A stretch of DNA of 64,000 nt from Anisus vortex (lineage: Eukaryota; Mollusca; Gastropoda; Planorbidae), in the NCBI GenBank assembly GCA_949126835.1, contig OX421497.1, positions 41,686,226 to 41,750,225 on the forward strand, given 5' to 3'. The notes under the pieces were generated by a model, which was not told the DNA's origin, searched no databases, and saw only the letters and a list, made by a program, of their open reading frames with translations. Position 1 is the stretch's first letter; each line of letters starts with the position of its first letter. The translations under genes and the position numbers were made by a program. Positions 10,564-20,926 of the stretch are shown here, piece after piece.

Positions 10564-13071
10564 TTACTGATGTTTAAAAAGGATTAATTTAGAAAGATCC
10601 TTTCTTATTTTAGTTCCTGTTAATTTCTCAGTAAATTGTTTACCAAGATGAAAGAAACGTACTTTGGAGTAACATGTTGAAATCAATTTTACCAATGCAT
10701 GGATATGGTTTTCTTCAACGGAAGTTTCCAACATATGGTTCTTTAGATCCTCGAAAACAGTGTTGTGTGTATCCACCATAACAGATGTGGAAATAATTTC
10801 TGAAAGACCACCTTGTTGTGGTAATTTGCCAACTGTTGCTTTCATCAATCTATAAAAATAATTTTCAGTCACCAAATTTTGATAACACTGTCAGATGGTT
10901 TGCATAGACCTCCTCTGTCTTTCAGAGTAATGAATCGATGTGGTGGCAAGTCAATAGTGCATAATGCATTTCTACATTTGTCACATGACAAATGTTTATT
11001 GGCCATTTTATAAACATAACCAGCTATGTAAGCCACTGATGCCTCCTTATACAAATTAAAATTATTTTCACTAGGCATTGGTACATTTTCAGTGATCTGC
11101 ACTTGAAGTGGTGATGGCAACAGATCATATTGTCTAGCAGCATGAACATCAAATGCATTGATGATTTTATCATTGATCTTAACTACATCCCTGATGACAT
11201 CAAGTATACTTGAGGGTGTATTACTAAATCTAACATTTTTTACATCTGTAGGCAAACATTTTGTTCGATCTTGTTTTAATACAATTTCCAGTAGCCTCAA
11301 CATGGTGTCTCATCAAAAGACGCTTGTATGCTGCAGTGAATTGGGCAGTTGTTGGGTTATTGTTCCATTCCCCTAGCTCCTTATTGCAGCAAAAAAAAAA
11401 AGCTCTAGTTGGTCTTGGCTAAATTTGTATGTCAGAAGTCAGAAAGTATTTAAGTGGAGAATTTTCAGGAGCAATAAGCTTTTCAAAAAGTGCAATGACA
11501 CTGTCAATACAACAAAGAAAACCAATAAATCCAGTTTTCCTTTTCGATTTTAAAATTGAAATACCCTTATTATCTTTCAGGCTAAATATGTAATGGCGTG
11601 CTTCATCTAAAATAGGTTTCCAAATAAGCGCATTAGATTTTCAAAAAGCAGCCTTCTGTCCTTTCGCAAACATGTTTCTTGAATTAAGTATATCAAACGG
11701 GCCATCAAAAACTGTAATGAAGAAGAACAGTCTGTAAAACAATATTATTTCAGCTCATTGCTGCAGTAAAAAAGTGCATCAGCCACACTGGAACTAAGTG
11801 TTTGGGCAGCTAAGTTAAGTTTCATTTTCTGCTTAGGCCATTCAATATGTGCTGATTTCAGTTTGTTTTCCAGACGTAGACCTTCTGTTTGTTGTAGATC
11901 ATGTAGTGCTTTAATTTGTGACCAACAAATTGGAATCGTAGAGCTATCATACAATATTTTAAGATCACCGAGACAATTTCTGACTAATTTTATCATATTA
12001 CATGGATCCAAAATAATATTAATTTGTTTAAAAGACTCAAAAGGATGTTGAAATGATGGGCGGAAAGGGGGGGGGGTGGGTCTGTATTGCAACCAAGAGC
12101 ACGAATCATAGCCATGTTACACGCAGGTCCATCACAAGTAAGGGATGCCACGATAACACCAGTCTTATGGAGTCGGACAATAAATTCATTTATAACATTG
12201 CACCTTTCTTCTCCAGACAAACCATCGACTAAAGATACCCACATGGTATTTTCCAGTTATCATTAATGGCTACTGCCATAATGACCAAAACCTCTTTGGC
12301 CACAGGAGAAGAGTCATCTATAATTCCAGTCTGAATATCTACATATCCTATATAGCGTGATCCATTCCACTGAATATGTCGTCTAAAAGATATTTCGTCC
12401 ATCATTATTGAGCAAACAACATTATGACCGCTTTCTGCAGCCTCTTGTACTCTTAGTGAAATAGAATCAAATACACAATTAGTAAATCCTGGCTCTGCAT
12501 TGACATTTCGGTACGATTTACGTACAGTTGAAGGATGAGGAAGACATAAATTTAAACGTTTCTTCACATAGTTGTACGCTTTTGTTGAATAGAACTGCAG
12601 TGTTGCAGCAAAAACTTTTATTTCATCAGAGTATTCTCCTTTTGCGTGTTTCACACTTCTTTTAAATATTTGTTTTTCTAAATCTGACAGGGATTCTAAA
12701 ATGGCCACACAATTACTGGAAACAAGATTTTTTTTTTTTAATTTTAATTATTTCACGCAAAGAAGAAACTTTATTTTTAAGTCTTACATTTCTTTGATTA
12801 GCTATTTTTTTTTTTTAGTAAGGACTTGCGAGTGCTCAATGCATTTGACTAGTTTTCTTTTTAATTCTTTTGGTGATTCTTTAATTGCATATGGGTGATC
12901 TACACACATATTATTTATATTAGTACAATCCCGAGTCTTGTGATTTTCGTTCACGGTTTCAATATGTTTGTTATCCTGAGGAGATTCTTTGCATGATGGG
13001 AGCATTCTGGGCGATTGAAAAGACTCATCAGTGAGGGACAGACTTTGGCATGGCTCACTCTAGTGCTTCCT
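10564..13071 (-). pseudogene. THAP9 / P-element superfamily transposase, frameshifted
   Basis: Read from 13071 down to 10564, blocks in different frames follow the THAP9/P-element order. First come DHPYAIKESPKELKRKL (12.9 kb) and a basic coiled stretch. Then come LPHPSTVRKSYRNVN..PGFT and MMDEISFRRHIQW with a first acidic catalytic position (12.2-12.7 kb), and LTCDGPACNMAMIRALGC (12.1 kb). Further on are IILDPCNMIKLVRNCLGDLK and KQKMKLNLAAQTLSSSVADAL (11.75-12.05 kb), then EASVAYIAGYVYKMANKHLSC and the C-terminal block to 10564. Frames break at poly-T and poly-G runs (about 12720-12810 and 12065) and near 11400-11740, so no functional protein is made. The 5' edge fits a splice acceptor (TTTTTTATTCCAG). 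The N-terminal THAP zinc finger was not found. Family assignment is firm; terminal repeats were not identified. Confidence 0.85.
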
Positions 13072-13079
13072 GGAATAAA

Positions 13080-13410
13080 AAATGATATATCATTATTATA
13101 CAAATAAAATATTAAATCATACAACAATACTTTCTTAGTCTATATAGAGGCTAAGCCTTCCCCCCCCCCCCTGAAATTAAAAAAAATAACTTTTTCAACT
13201 GATTTGTTTAAAATATGCACTAAATTTGCAAACAATTTGGTAAATCTTTGTCACACGAAAGTTCAGCCCCCCCCCCCCCCCGATCCCCTTCTGGAAAAAA
13301 TGTATGTCTTCGCCCCTGATAATTAGTATATAATTAGTATTAGACTCTGTAGGCACTATGATTAGTATATAAATAGTATTAGTTGTAAAATTTGTCTTAT
13401 CTTAATTTAT
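13080..13410. repeat. C-tract-bearing repeat remnant
   Basis: Two poly-C tracts (about 13160 and 13268) lie within CTAAGCCTTCCCC and GATCCCCTTCTGG..CGCCCCTGA contexts typical of degraded hAT-like elements. No ends or target duplication could be defined, and there is no coding potential. Confidence 0.3.
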
Positions 13411-13414
13411 ACAT

Positions 13415-13525
13415 TACCGACGCTCCTTCTATAAATAAGATTATTGCGCCCTAAGAGATATGAGGCTTGAGTCTAGTCCTGCAATTCTATTAGTGTTTTG
13501 AATGATGTTAGTTTACTGGTTTTCC
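13415..13525 (-). repeat. LINE family N 3'-end fragment
   Basis: TACCGACGCTCCTTCTATAAATAAGATTATTGCG, then GAGTCTAGTCCTGCA and GTGTTTTGAATGATGTTAG, match the 3' end of the LINE at 39030-40860. It continues to about 13580 with CCTGGTTTGTTCAGACGAC-like sequence, the coding C-terminus of the same element. Confidence 0.6.
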
Positions 13526-14324
13526 TGGTTTGTTCAGACGACACATTTCATATCCGGATGCCATTCGGAAAGAGTACTTATATGCATTTATTCTCACCAA
13601 GCTCCGATAAGCTCTGATTAATATAGCACAGGTGGGCTAACGAATAGGAGTGTCTTCTGTTTCCCCACTAAGGGATCATTGCTTGGTCGAGATCCTAAGA
13701 TAACATGGTGGGGAGAAAGTAATAGAAGCAACTGTACCTAACTCGCCCGTGGTTTGGTATAGGTAATGACGTGCATGTAAACAACAAAATAGTGTCGCTT
13801 ATTCACACCATTTATAGCATTAATTTTTACTTGTAAAAATTGTGTAGAATACCTAAAGAGGTACTCCTTGTAATCTTAGACGTCTAGTTTGTTATGTTGT
13901 GTAAAAATCTTCTGTACTAAAATGTTCTGAACATACTATAGCCTTTGGACGGAGAGTAAAGTCTTTTCTTCCTGTGCGGAGTATCCAGTCTTTTAATAAA
14001 TCAGGATTTTTGTGAGGAAATCTGAAGGATTAAAAAAAGAATTGAAGAAATAATAACTGTACATTATTTTGTTTCGATATTTTATGGTATAATAGAATTC
14101 TTAATATTTATGTATAATTGCTTACTTTTACATTCTATCATTAAGAGCCCCCAAACGAAATGCAGTTTAATATATAGGCCTATACTGACTGCAGATGTCA
14201 TTTTTTTGATGTACATAATAGACAAAAAAAATTAGCTCAACATGTATTATGTAACTATTCTTATAGGCCTATTCCAGTGCGAAAGCTATGATAATTTAAT
14301 CTGCTATAATATCATAATCTTACT

Positions 14325-14955
14325 TCTTAATTACGTACGCCTACTACCCCTCTCGGGACATAAACCACCAACAAGGGATCTCCAGCCATCCCGGTCCTGA
14401 GCGAGTCTTTCCAACTGTCCCCAATAATGACCTGATCTCTTGATGTCGGCATCCAGGTCACGGCGCCAGCTGTTTCGGGGTCGGCACCTATTCCTCTTTC
14501 CTTGGGGGTTCCACGATAGGGACTGTCTGGTGATGATGGAAGCTGGTTTTCGGAGTGTGTGCCCCAACTATCTCCATCTTTTTTGCATGATCTCAAGGTC
14601 GGCTGCCTGTTGAACTGTGTTACTCTAGAGCTCATCGTTACTGATCAAGTCCGCCAGCGGCGCCAGCGTATATGCAAAATTCTCCTGAGACATGAGTTTA
14701 TGAAAGTCTGGATCTTCTTGATGTTAGTAGCTGTAGTCCTTCACGTATCAGCATCATAGAGTAAGACTGACTTCACATTTGAGTTGATTATCTTGATCTT
14801 TGTTTTCAGGGATATAACTATTGAGCTCCAGATATTCTTAAGTTGGAGGAAAGCTGTCCTGGCCTTGCCAACTCTTGCCCTCACATCGGCGTCGGTTCCA
14901 CCCTTCTTATTGACGATGCTGCCTAGATAGGTGAATATGTTGGCATTTCTTATTA
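14325..14955 (-). pseudogene. 3' fragment of RTE-type/craniofacial-protein-2-like LINE
   Basis: On the minus strand, in more than one frame, come IFTYLGSIVNKKGGTDADV, RARVGKARTAFLQLKNIWSS, IKIINSNVKSVLLYDADT and KKIQTFINSCLRRILHIRW, then the hallmark C-terminus GKRNRCRPRNSWRRDLDAD, QDRDGWRSLVGGLCP. These are the last about 200 residues of a common animal LINE ORF2 often mis-annotated as craniofacial development protein 2-like. In-frame stops and a frameshift near 14600 show that it is dead. The RT core and endonuclease are absent. Confidence 0.8.
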
Positions 14956-14959
14956 TAGA

Positions 14960-15970
14960 GCATTGACTATTCTCAACTAGATGTCATTATTATGATAGTA
15001 GATTGTAAGTACACAGGTTCCGTTCTACACTAAGGCACTGTATATCAATGATCTATTTATAAATCAGTAGCGTGCAATAAGTTTTTAGACACAATTTTGT
15101 TTATATCGGTAAGTGCAGTGGAAATTTTTAGTTTTCTTCTACCGTATAGACCTTTCTTCACTTTGCTCAAACCAATTTATTAAGAAGGCACAATCCATTC
15201 TTTTTTATAGATCAGTGGTATAATCCTATATCCTATGACCTATTCTATAATACGAGCAAAAATTGAATTCCTATGGATGTAGGCCAAGTATATGTATTCT
15301 TACGTCCACAATCCCCTTGTATTCAGAGCCGTGTAGATATCGTTGATAATGCTCGTTAGTCCTAGGGAAGACTTTGGTTATTATTATTTATATTGCAGTA
15401 TTACACGATCTCTCCTTATGGTCCTTGGCACAAACTCAGGATTTGCGTTCTAACAGTTCCTTTCCTTGACGTTGTCGTTGTAATTAAATATATTATAGTA
15501 TTATAAACAACAAAATAGAATAGTAACTTGACGAGGAAGCTTCAGAGTAAATGTTGTTGATAATTTAATTCTGGTGGTTAAAGTATATACAATAGATGTA
15601 GTATTTACAGCAATAATAGAATAGTGCCAACACAAGCGTCCATAACAAGCTCAAAGAAAAGTATCTACAAAACTAACTCTCTGCAAAAACTATGCAGAAA
15701 CTGACTGCTTTGAAAGACAACGCGAATTATTAAATACTCGCGTAGTAGTGCGGTGAACAGACCTATTACTAGGAGGGGTGAAAATAATGGTATCATTACA
15801 AAACTCATAAAAAATTAATATGAACTCCCCTGTACGAGAAATAATAAACTATTCCTAGCCATTCCAAGAATTTGGGGTCGGCATAAGCGTGGAATCCCAA
15901 GAATACTAAGAATCTTTAGCATTCGTTACTAAAGGTCAAGGAAATGGAAAAACTTAGCCCCGCCCACAAA
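14960..15970. other. Intergenic DNA, nothing recognised
   Basis: No open frame, tandem repeat or repeat end that I can support. Confidence 0.5.
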
Positions 15971-15976
15971 TCTTGC

Positions 15977-15977
<1 letters not shown>

Positions 15978-16028
<51 letters not shown>
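15978..16028. repeat. (GA)n microsatellite
   Basis: About 21 uninterrupted GA units, then AAAGAGAGGG. Confidence 0.95.
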
Positions 16029-16141
16029 GGAATAAGTAATGTGTGTTCCAATATTTGGAGCTACCAATATGTGACAGTATATTATATATATTATATGTGT
16101 ATGCCTATGTATATGTGTATTTTTTCTTCAAAAGCGCTCTA

Positions 16142-16266
16142 TTTAATTTCTTGTTTAGACTACTGTTGCGCCGCGGCTTTCAATTTCAAGAGCTGTGTTT
16201 TGTTGCGTCGCAATTATGACTACAGCAACAGAAAGAAGTTTAATTTCTTGTTTAGACTACTGTTGC
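16142..16266 (+). repeat. Direct repeat of 30 bp abutting a MITE insertion
   Basis: TTTAATTTCTTGTTTAGACT followed by ACTGTTGCGC occurs at about 16143-16172 and again at 16232-16265. The second copy ends in the GTTGCGCA used as target by the hAT-like MITE that starts at 16270. Confidence 0.8.
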
Positions 16267-16269
16267 GCA

Positions 16270-16727
16270 TAGGGTTGTCATATCTAGCTGGGACCTCGTC
16301 GGGACACTCTGAGATGGGGGCGTAGAAAGTATAAATAAAGTAACAAATGTCTTTAATATAATTAGTTTTTATTTAGAACACAATTACAATTACCATATTT
16401 TTCGGAAGATTTCACCTTTTTCAGCGTCCATGCCAGTCAGCTTGTAGTTAAACTGGCACTGTAAGATTGATTCCACGGCCCATAGCAGTCGATTTATTTC
16501 AACAACTGAGGCTGTATTTATACATGTTGCGCTAACAGACGGGGTTACTTCAGTATTTTCCTTATAACTTTTACAGACGTCCCTTCTAGATAGAAGATAA
16601 TTACGTCCAATAGGCCCAAAACTCCTGGCGCCCTGCAACATGTCGGGATGTTGGGACAAGAAGGTCCATAACGGTGACGGTCCATAACGGTGACGGCCCC
16701 GATATATCGGGACGGATGGCAACCCTA
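16270..16727. mobile_element. hAT-like MITE 2 (458 bp, 8-bp TSD)
   Basis: The ends TAGGGTTGTCATATC and GATGGCAACCCTA are inverted. A perfect 8-bp duplication GTTGCGCA lies at 16262-16269 and 16728-16735. The ends are of the same type as MITE 1 (5375-5844), so both were probably moved by one hAT transposase. A 14-bp unit CATAACGGTGACGG is doubled near the right end. A fragment of the second tRNA-like SINE (16570-16640) lies inside. The 110-residue minus-strand frame inside has no recognisable domain. Confidence 0.85.
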
Positions 16728-16746
16728 GTTGCGCACCGATGAGATA

Positions 16747-16938
16747 TATATATGTTACGCACAGATAGTGTCATTGCCCAGTTCATGTACTGGGCAACTT
16801 TTTGCCGAGCAACGCGGTTGCCCAGTTCATGAAAAGGGCAGGTCTTTGCCCAGTTCATGAAACGGGCAGGTACATTTTTGCTCATTTCATGAACTGGGCA
16901 TTGGTTAACAATTACACTATCTGTGCGTAACATATATA
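16747..16938. mobile_element. MITE with perfect 25-bp TIRs and repeated internal palindromes
   Basis: The left terminus, starting TATATATGTTACGCACAGAT, is an exact inverted copy of the right terminus over 25 bp (16747-16771 and 16914-16938). The 142-bp interior holds four variants of the palindrome GCCCAGTTCATGAACTGGGC, in the order GCCCAGTTCATGTACTGGGC, GCCCAGTTCATGAAAAGGGC, GCCCAGTTCATGAAACGGGC and CTCATTTCATGAACTGGGC. Nested within these, the TIRs would let the whole element fold. The target appears to be TA-rich, but the exact duplication is ambiguous within TATATA. It is non-coding. Confidence 0.85.
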
Positions 16939-16939
16939 A

Positions 16940-17244
16940 ATTTAAAGCAAGACCAAGTGTAATTTATGTAATGCAGGGGTGTGCACACTACAGCCAGTGG
17001 GTGACAAGCAGGCTGACAAATAATAGCATGCGGTCCTCGAAGCATTTTTAGATGATATTTCTTCAATGTATTTTAGATTAAATAGAAAAAAAAAAAAGCA
17101 GCTTAAAAATGATTTGAGGAAAAAATAAAAAGCCTACGAATCTTTATAACCATGTTGGAATCTTTATAACCATGTTGGAATTTTCGCTATGACGTATTAA
17201 TTACTATGTGATATACTGGGCCCTCGAAAGAAAAAAAAACGTGT
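16940..17244. other. Intergenic, 19-bp tandem duplication
   Basis: TCTTTATAACCATGTTGGAA is duplicated in tandem around 17140-17180. Nothing else is recognised. Confidence 0.6.
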
Positions 17245-17892
17245 GCCGACATTTAAACACGCGACAGATAAACATGCGACACTTAAACATAGACACTTAA
17301 CCACACGTCAGATAAACATACGGACATTTAATCACACGACATTTAAACATACGGACACTTAATCCCACGACAGATAATCATACGGACACTTAATCACACG
17401 ACACTTAAACATACGGACAGTTAATCATAGCGAAAGATAAACACACATTTTCACTATACCATTAAGATAAATAGGAAAATAATATAGATTATGTTGCCAA
17501 TAGTAAAAAAACGGGATAGAGGGAAGGAAAATCTCTCATGACATCAACAGGCCTACGGGGACACCTATGCCCTACGCCCACCCTTGGTTTTCCTCACTCC
17601 CATTTCATCGTTATTTATAATGAATTTAACCTTAATATTTATTTCTTTTTATTGATTTTTTTTAAGCTTTTGAACTAGAAATCTGTGTATACATACAACA
17701 TTAATTAAACAAAAAAAAAAGCGTTCAGTGTGTTATCCCGACTTTTTGCTCAGTAGAAGTCTTGCATACTATCTATGAGCAGGGCAATAGAGATTCTTCA
17801 TTGGTACGAAAGGTGAGCCATTGTTCGCAGAAATTGCAGAAAGTTTGCAGCTCAATAAAGGTTAACTGCACGTGCTTCACGGTCCTTTAAAC
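17245..17892 (+). repeat. Compound inverted repeat, left outer arm
   Basis: It starts with an array of 14-16-bp units such as GACATTTAAACACGC, GACACTTAACCACAC and GACAGATAAACATGC (17250-17440). Then come TTTTCACTATACCATTAA, CCTACGGGGACACC, TTGGTTTTCCTCACTCCCAT and GCGTTCAGTGTGTTATCC. The same order and sequence appear inverted at 36858 down to 36296. Similarity to that arm stops near 17811. The rest continues as in the third copy at 31016-31190, including GGTGAGCCATTG and TTTGCAGCT. It is non-coding. Confidence 0.8.
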
Positions 17893-18856
17893 GGTGTACG
17901 GACATTTCATCCCGCGACATTTGATCCCGTGACAGTTACTCCCTGACACTTAACTCCACGACAGATAATCCCATTGACACTTGGTCCCGTGACACTTAAT
18001 CCCTCCCTTCCCGCGAGATAGTCCCATATAACACTTAATCCCTTCCGCGGACATGTACACTAAGAAAAAATAAAACAAATGTATTTAAACAGTACATTTA
18101 GATTTATTAATCAGTACATTTATACTTATTAAACAGTACATTTATACTTATTACACAGTACATTTAGATTTATTAAACATTATATTTATATTTATTAAAC
18201 AGTAGATTTGACACAATTTAATAAAAGGTAATCAGAAGTATTCAAGTTAAATGTAAAGTTAAATGTAAAGTGAAACAGAGAACTATACATTTAAAAAGTT
18301 AAATGTATGACAAGTAAACAATGGCATGCAGATAGACAAGAATTTCTCTCGAAGAGTAACGTTCCACAGCATTTTTTACACGCATCTACAGGAGTGTTTA
18401 CAATGACCCACATGAGTGTTTACAATGACCCAATTAATATTCTACCCTTGTCGTTGGGGTCACAAGGAGCGGACACTACAAATAAGCAAAGCCGACATAT
18501 CTTTTTGTATACCAATCAAAGCAAGTCTCGCTCGAACTCAGCCAAACACGCGCGGGTCCTACTTTGACAACCATCTGGGTGAGGATTGTCCGCAGGTAAC
18601 AAAGGGAGGTGATCGGACCGTGTCGCAGGGGCTAGTCACTTGAACATTACGCAAAAGGGTTAAATAACAACTAGTTCTCAAAATACATTTGTTTTATTTT
18701 TTCTTCGTGTTCATGTTCGCGGGAGGGATTAAGTGTTATATGGGACTATCTCGCGGGAAGGGAGGGATTATTATTAAGTGTCGCGGGACCAAGTGTCAAT
18801 GGGAGTAACTGTCACGGGATCAAATGTCGCGGGATGAAATGTCACCAAACCGAAAC
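17893..18856. mobile_element. Mutator-like foldback element (964 bp, 9-bp TSD)
   Basis: Terminal inverted repeats of about 190 bp (17893-18080 and 18665-18856) start GGTGTACGG / GGTTTCGG. They consist of repeated units such as ACATTTCATCCCGCG, ACATTTGATCCCGTG and ACAGTTACTCCC. The element is flanked by the perfect 9-bp repeat CCTTTAAAC (17884-17892 and 18857-18865). Long TIRs with a 9-bp duplication fit Mutator-like elements. No transposase is present. The interior holds a tandem of about 22 bp (AACAGTACATTTATACTTATT, 18085-18205) and a 25-bp duplication at about 18385-18430. Superfamily assignment rests on structure only. Confidence 0.7.
18085..18205 (+). repeat. 22-bp tandem repeat inside the foldback element
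   Basis: Five to six degenerate copies of a unit close to TTAAACAGTACATTTATACTTA, varying between ATACTT, AGATTT and ATATTT. Confidence 0.8.
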
Positions 18857-18865
18857 CCTTTAAAC

Positions 18866-19402
18866 AGAATCTACATTGTATCTATGTAGACAACAATTTT
18901 AATTTTAAAGGACCTTTACCAGCACATATAGAACGAATAATACATACTTAATAAAGGTTCTGTATAAACAACCTTCAATGAGGCACCATAAATTAAATCT
19001 TTGATAGGCAAAAGATGCAAGCTCACAGAATGGATGGTGTTACCATAGTCTTATGCATATCTAGTGCTCAATTATAAATACTTTATTGTTCTTAATGTTT
19101 TGGTTATTACAATTTTAAAACGTATTCATATTTTTGCATTTTGGGGAACCTAATTAAAAATATAGTATTTTTAATATTGCCATCATCATTATCAAATATA
19201 TTTTAAAAGCTATTTCTAAATAATCATTGGATAATGCAATTAAAAGCTATAGGCCTATGTGTCAATTCGACCCACTAGTAGATATAAGAAGTATTGTTTT
19301 TGTTTAAATAAAACAAGGTGTATGAGTTACATTGTAGCCAAATACAGTTAAAACACGAAGCATGGATGGCGCTAGTGAAGACATAACGGATAAGTGGATT
19401 AT
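18866..19402 (+). repeat. Compound inverted repeat, left arm continued
   Basis: From about 19045 (GTCTTATGCATATCTAGTGC) to 19402 (GGATTATGTAAG) this matches the reverse complement of 36195-35932 joined to 32406-32335. The copy in the other arm is interrupted by an L2-type LINE, and this copy is interrupted by the LTR retrotransposon. Contains CCCACTAGTAGATATAAG and GATGGCGCTAGTGAAGACAT. Non-coding. Confidence 0.8.
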
Positions 19403-19407
19403 GTAAG

Positions 19408-19771
19408 TGTGACCGTTATTTTGTAATTACTATGTATACAACTCTCAGGGAGATCACATTATATAATAATAAACAATGAACAAACTGCCGGCTTTTAGTA
19501 GAAATGAGAACTCAATATTTAATGCAATTTATGTACAAGATGAATTCAAATACCTCACAGTTTATATAGCCTATTCTAAAACACGTCCAGCCACTACCAA
19601 ATTCTAAGGTCGTCTGTCTTTATCTTCAAATGTACGCTACGTTCAATCTAACTCCCACGTCATTGTTTTTATCGTAAAACGTCACTCGTTTATTCTGTAC
19701 ATTAACACCGGGTTAGAGATTATACAAATTATGTCCCACTAAAATAACTATATATATTTTAAATCATCACA
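19408..19771 (-). repeat. 3' LTR of the Gmr1-like element
   Basis: 364 bp. It begins TGTGACCGTTATTTTG and ends AAATCATCACA on the plus strand, giving TGTGA/TCACA inverted ends. It matches 28357-28720 with no difference that I could see. Confidence 0.95.
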
Positions 19772-19782
19772 TTCCCCCATCG
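19772..19782 (-). promoter_or_regulatory. Polypurine tract of the Gmr1-like element
   Basis: On the minus strand GATGGGGGAA lies directly against the start of the 3' LTR, where the primer for plus-strand synthesis is expected. Confidence 0.6.
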
Positions 19783-20926
19783 ACCCTTTAAATTTGTCAT
19801 ACAAATTTCTATATAAAAAAATAAATTCTTATCTCCATCAAATACTTTGATAAAATATATATCTCTTCAATAACTAGAACTATATGAAAAATTACAATTA
19901 TCCCAATTTATATCAAAACATGTTATGCAACACAAATAACATATAACAAAACCAACGTATTCATCAATATATGTTAACCAATAACTTTCACTAATAGGTC
20001 CATAATACATATAATACATATAGGTCCATAAGGTTCCACAGTATATCCTGTCCTGTATTGATAGAATACACAAACCAATAGTATAAATATCATCAAATCC
20101 GAAAACATAACAGTTCATACTGGTCCATGTAATATCATTGCAACCTTCCTCTTCTGAACGTCCAACAATACATTCATTGAATATTTCATAGGTCCTTTGT
20201 AGATTATCCATCCTGTAGAGTTTCAACACCTTGATAAAATAGTTCCAATAATGTCACAACAATAATTACAATGCATTGTTCACAGATACATCTCAAGAAT
20301 TTACCATTGAATACTTAACCACGAGCTGTCTGTCTGTAAACAATATAGTGTTGACATTGTTCATAAACCCAAAATAATGTACCATGTTGATTTGTTGATT
20401 CCTCCATATGTTGATGACATGACCTTCATTCCGCGTTGACAATGTAAATGTACTTCCATAATGCGACGACATGACCTCGATTCTATGTTGATAATGTCAA
20501 TGTACCTTGATATAGCGATGACATGACCTCGATTCCATGTTGATAATGTCAATATACCTTGATATAGCGATGACATGACCTCGATTCCATGTTGATAATG
20601 TCAATATACCTTGATATAGCGATGACAAGACCTCGATTCCCTGTCAGCACCATAAATGTACTCTTCATATGATGTCTTCATGTTTGCATTTGATATGGTG
20701 TCCATAAAAACCGTTCACGATAATGTGAGGACGTGATAGAACATCTCTCACTTACAAATGGTACGTTGTGCTTGAATCACCGTGCTTCAGTTGTAGAACC
20801 ATTTCTCGTCCAGAACCTTTGGAAAAAATCAATATTTCATTAACACCGTATCTATACTTTATATTTACATGAAAAATAATCTTTAACCGCGTTCCAAACT
20901 GGTGATTACGTATCAAACAGCACACC
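19783..20926 (-). other. 3' non-coding region of the LTR element
   Basis: About 1.1 kb lies between the pol stop and the 3' LTR. A 120-residue tyrosine-rich minus-strand frame (19867-20229) has no envelope-like signal peptide, furin-type site or recognisable domain, and I do not call it a gene. The 52-bp tandem array is listed separately. Confidence 0.5.
20395..20670 (-). repeat. 52-bp tandem array in the LTR element's 3' region
   Basis: About five copies of a unit containing GATGACATGACCTCGATTCC, TGTTGATAATGTCAATATAC and CTTGATATAGC. The central copies are nearly identical and the outer ones are diverged (GACCTTCATTCCGCG, CTGTCAGCACC). Such arrays before the 3' LTR occur in some LTR elements; function unknown. 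Confidence 0.85.

Noticed and set aside
16390..16933. Two 110-residue minus-strand frames
   Set aside because: They lie across two MITEs and a SINE fragment and reflect the palindrome repeats.
18307..18643. Overlapping frames of 75-86 residues in the foldback element
   Set aside because: No transposase motif; they cover a short internal duplication and the inner TIR edge.
19867..20229. Possible envelope-like frame after pol
   Set aside because: Only 120 residues, no signal peptide, cleavage site or coiled coil. Tyrosine-rich composition fits AT-rich non-coding DNA.
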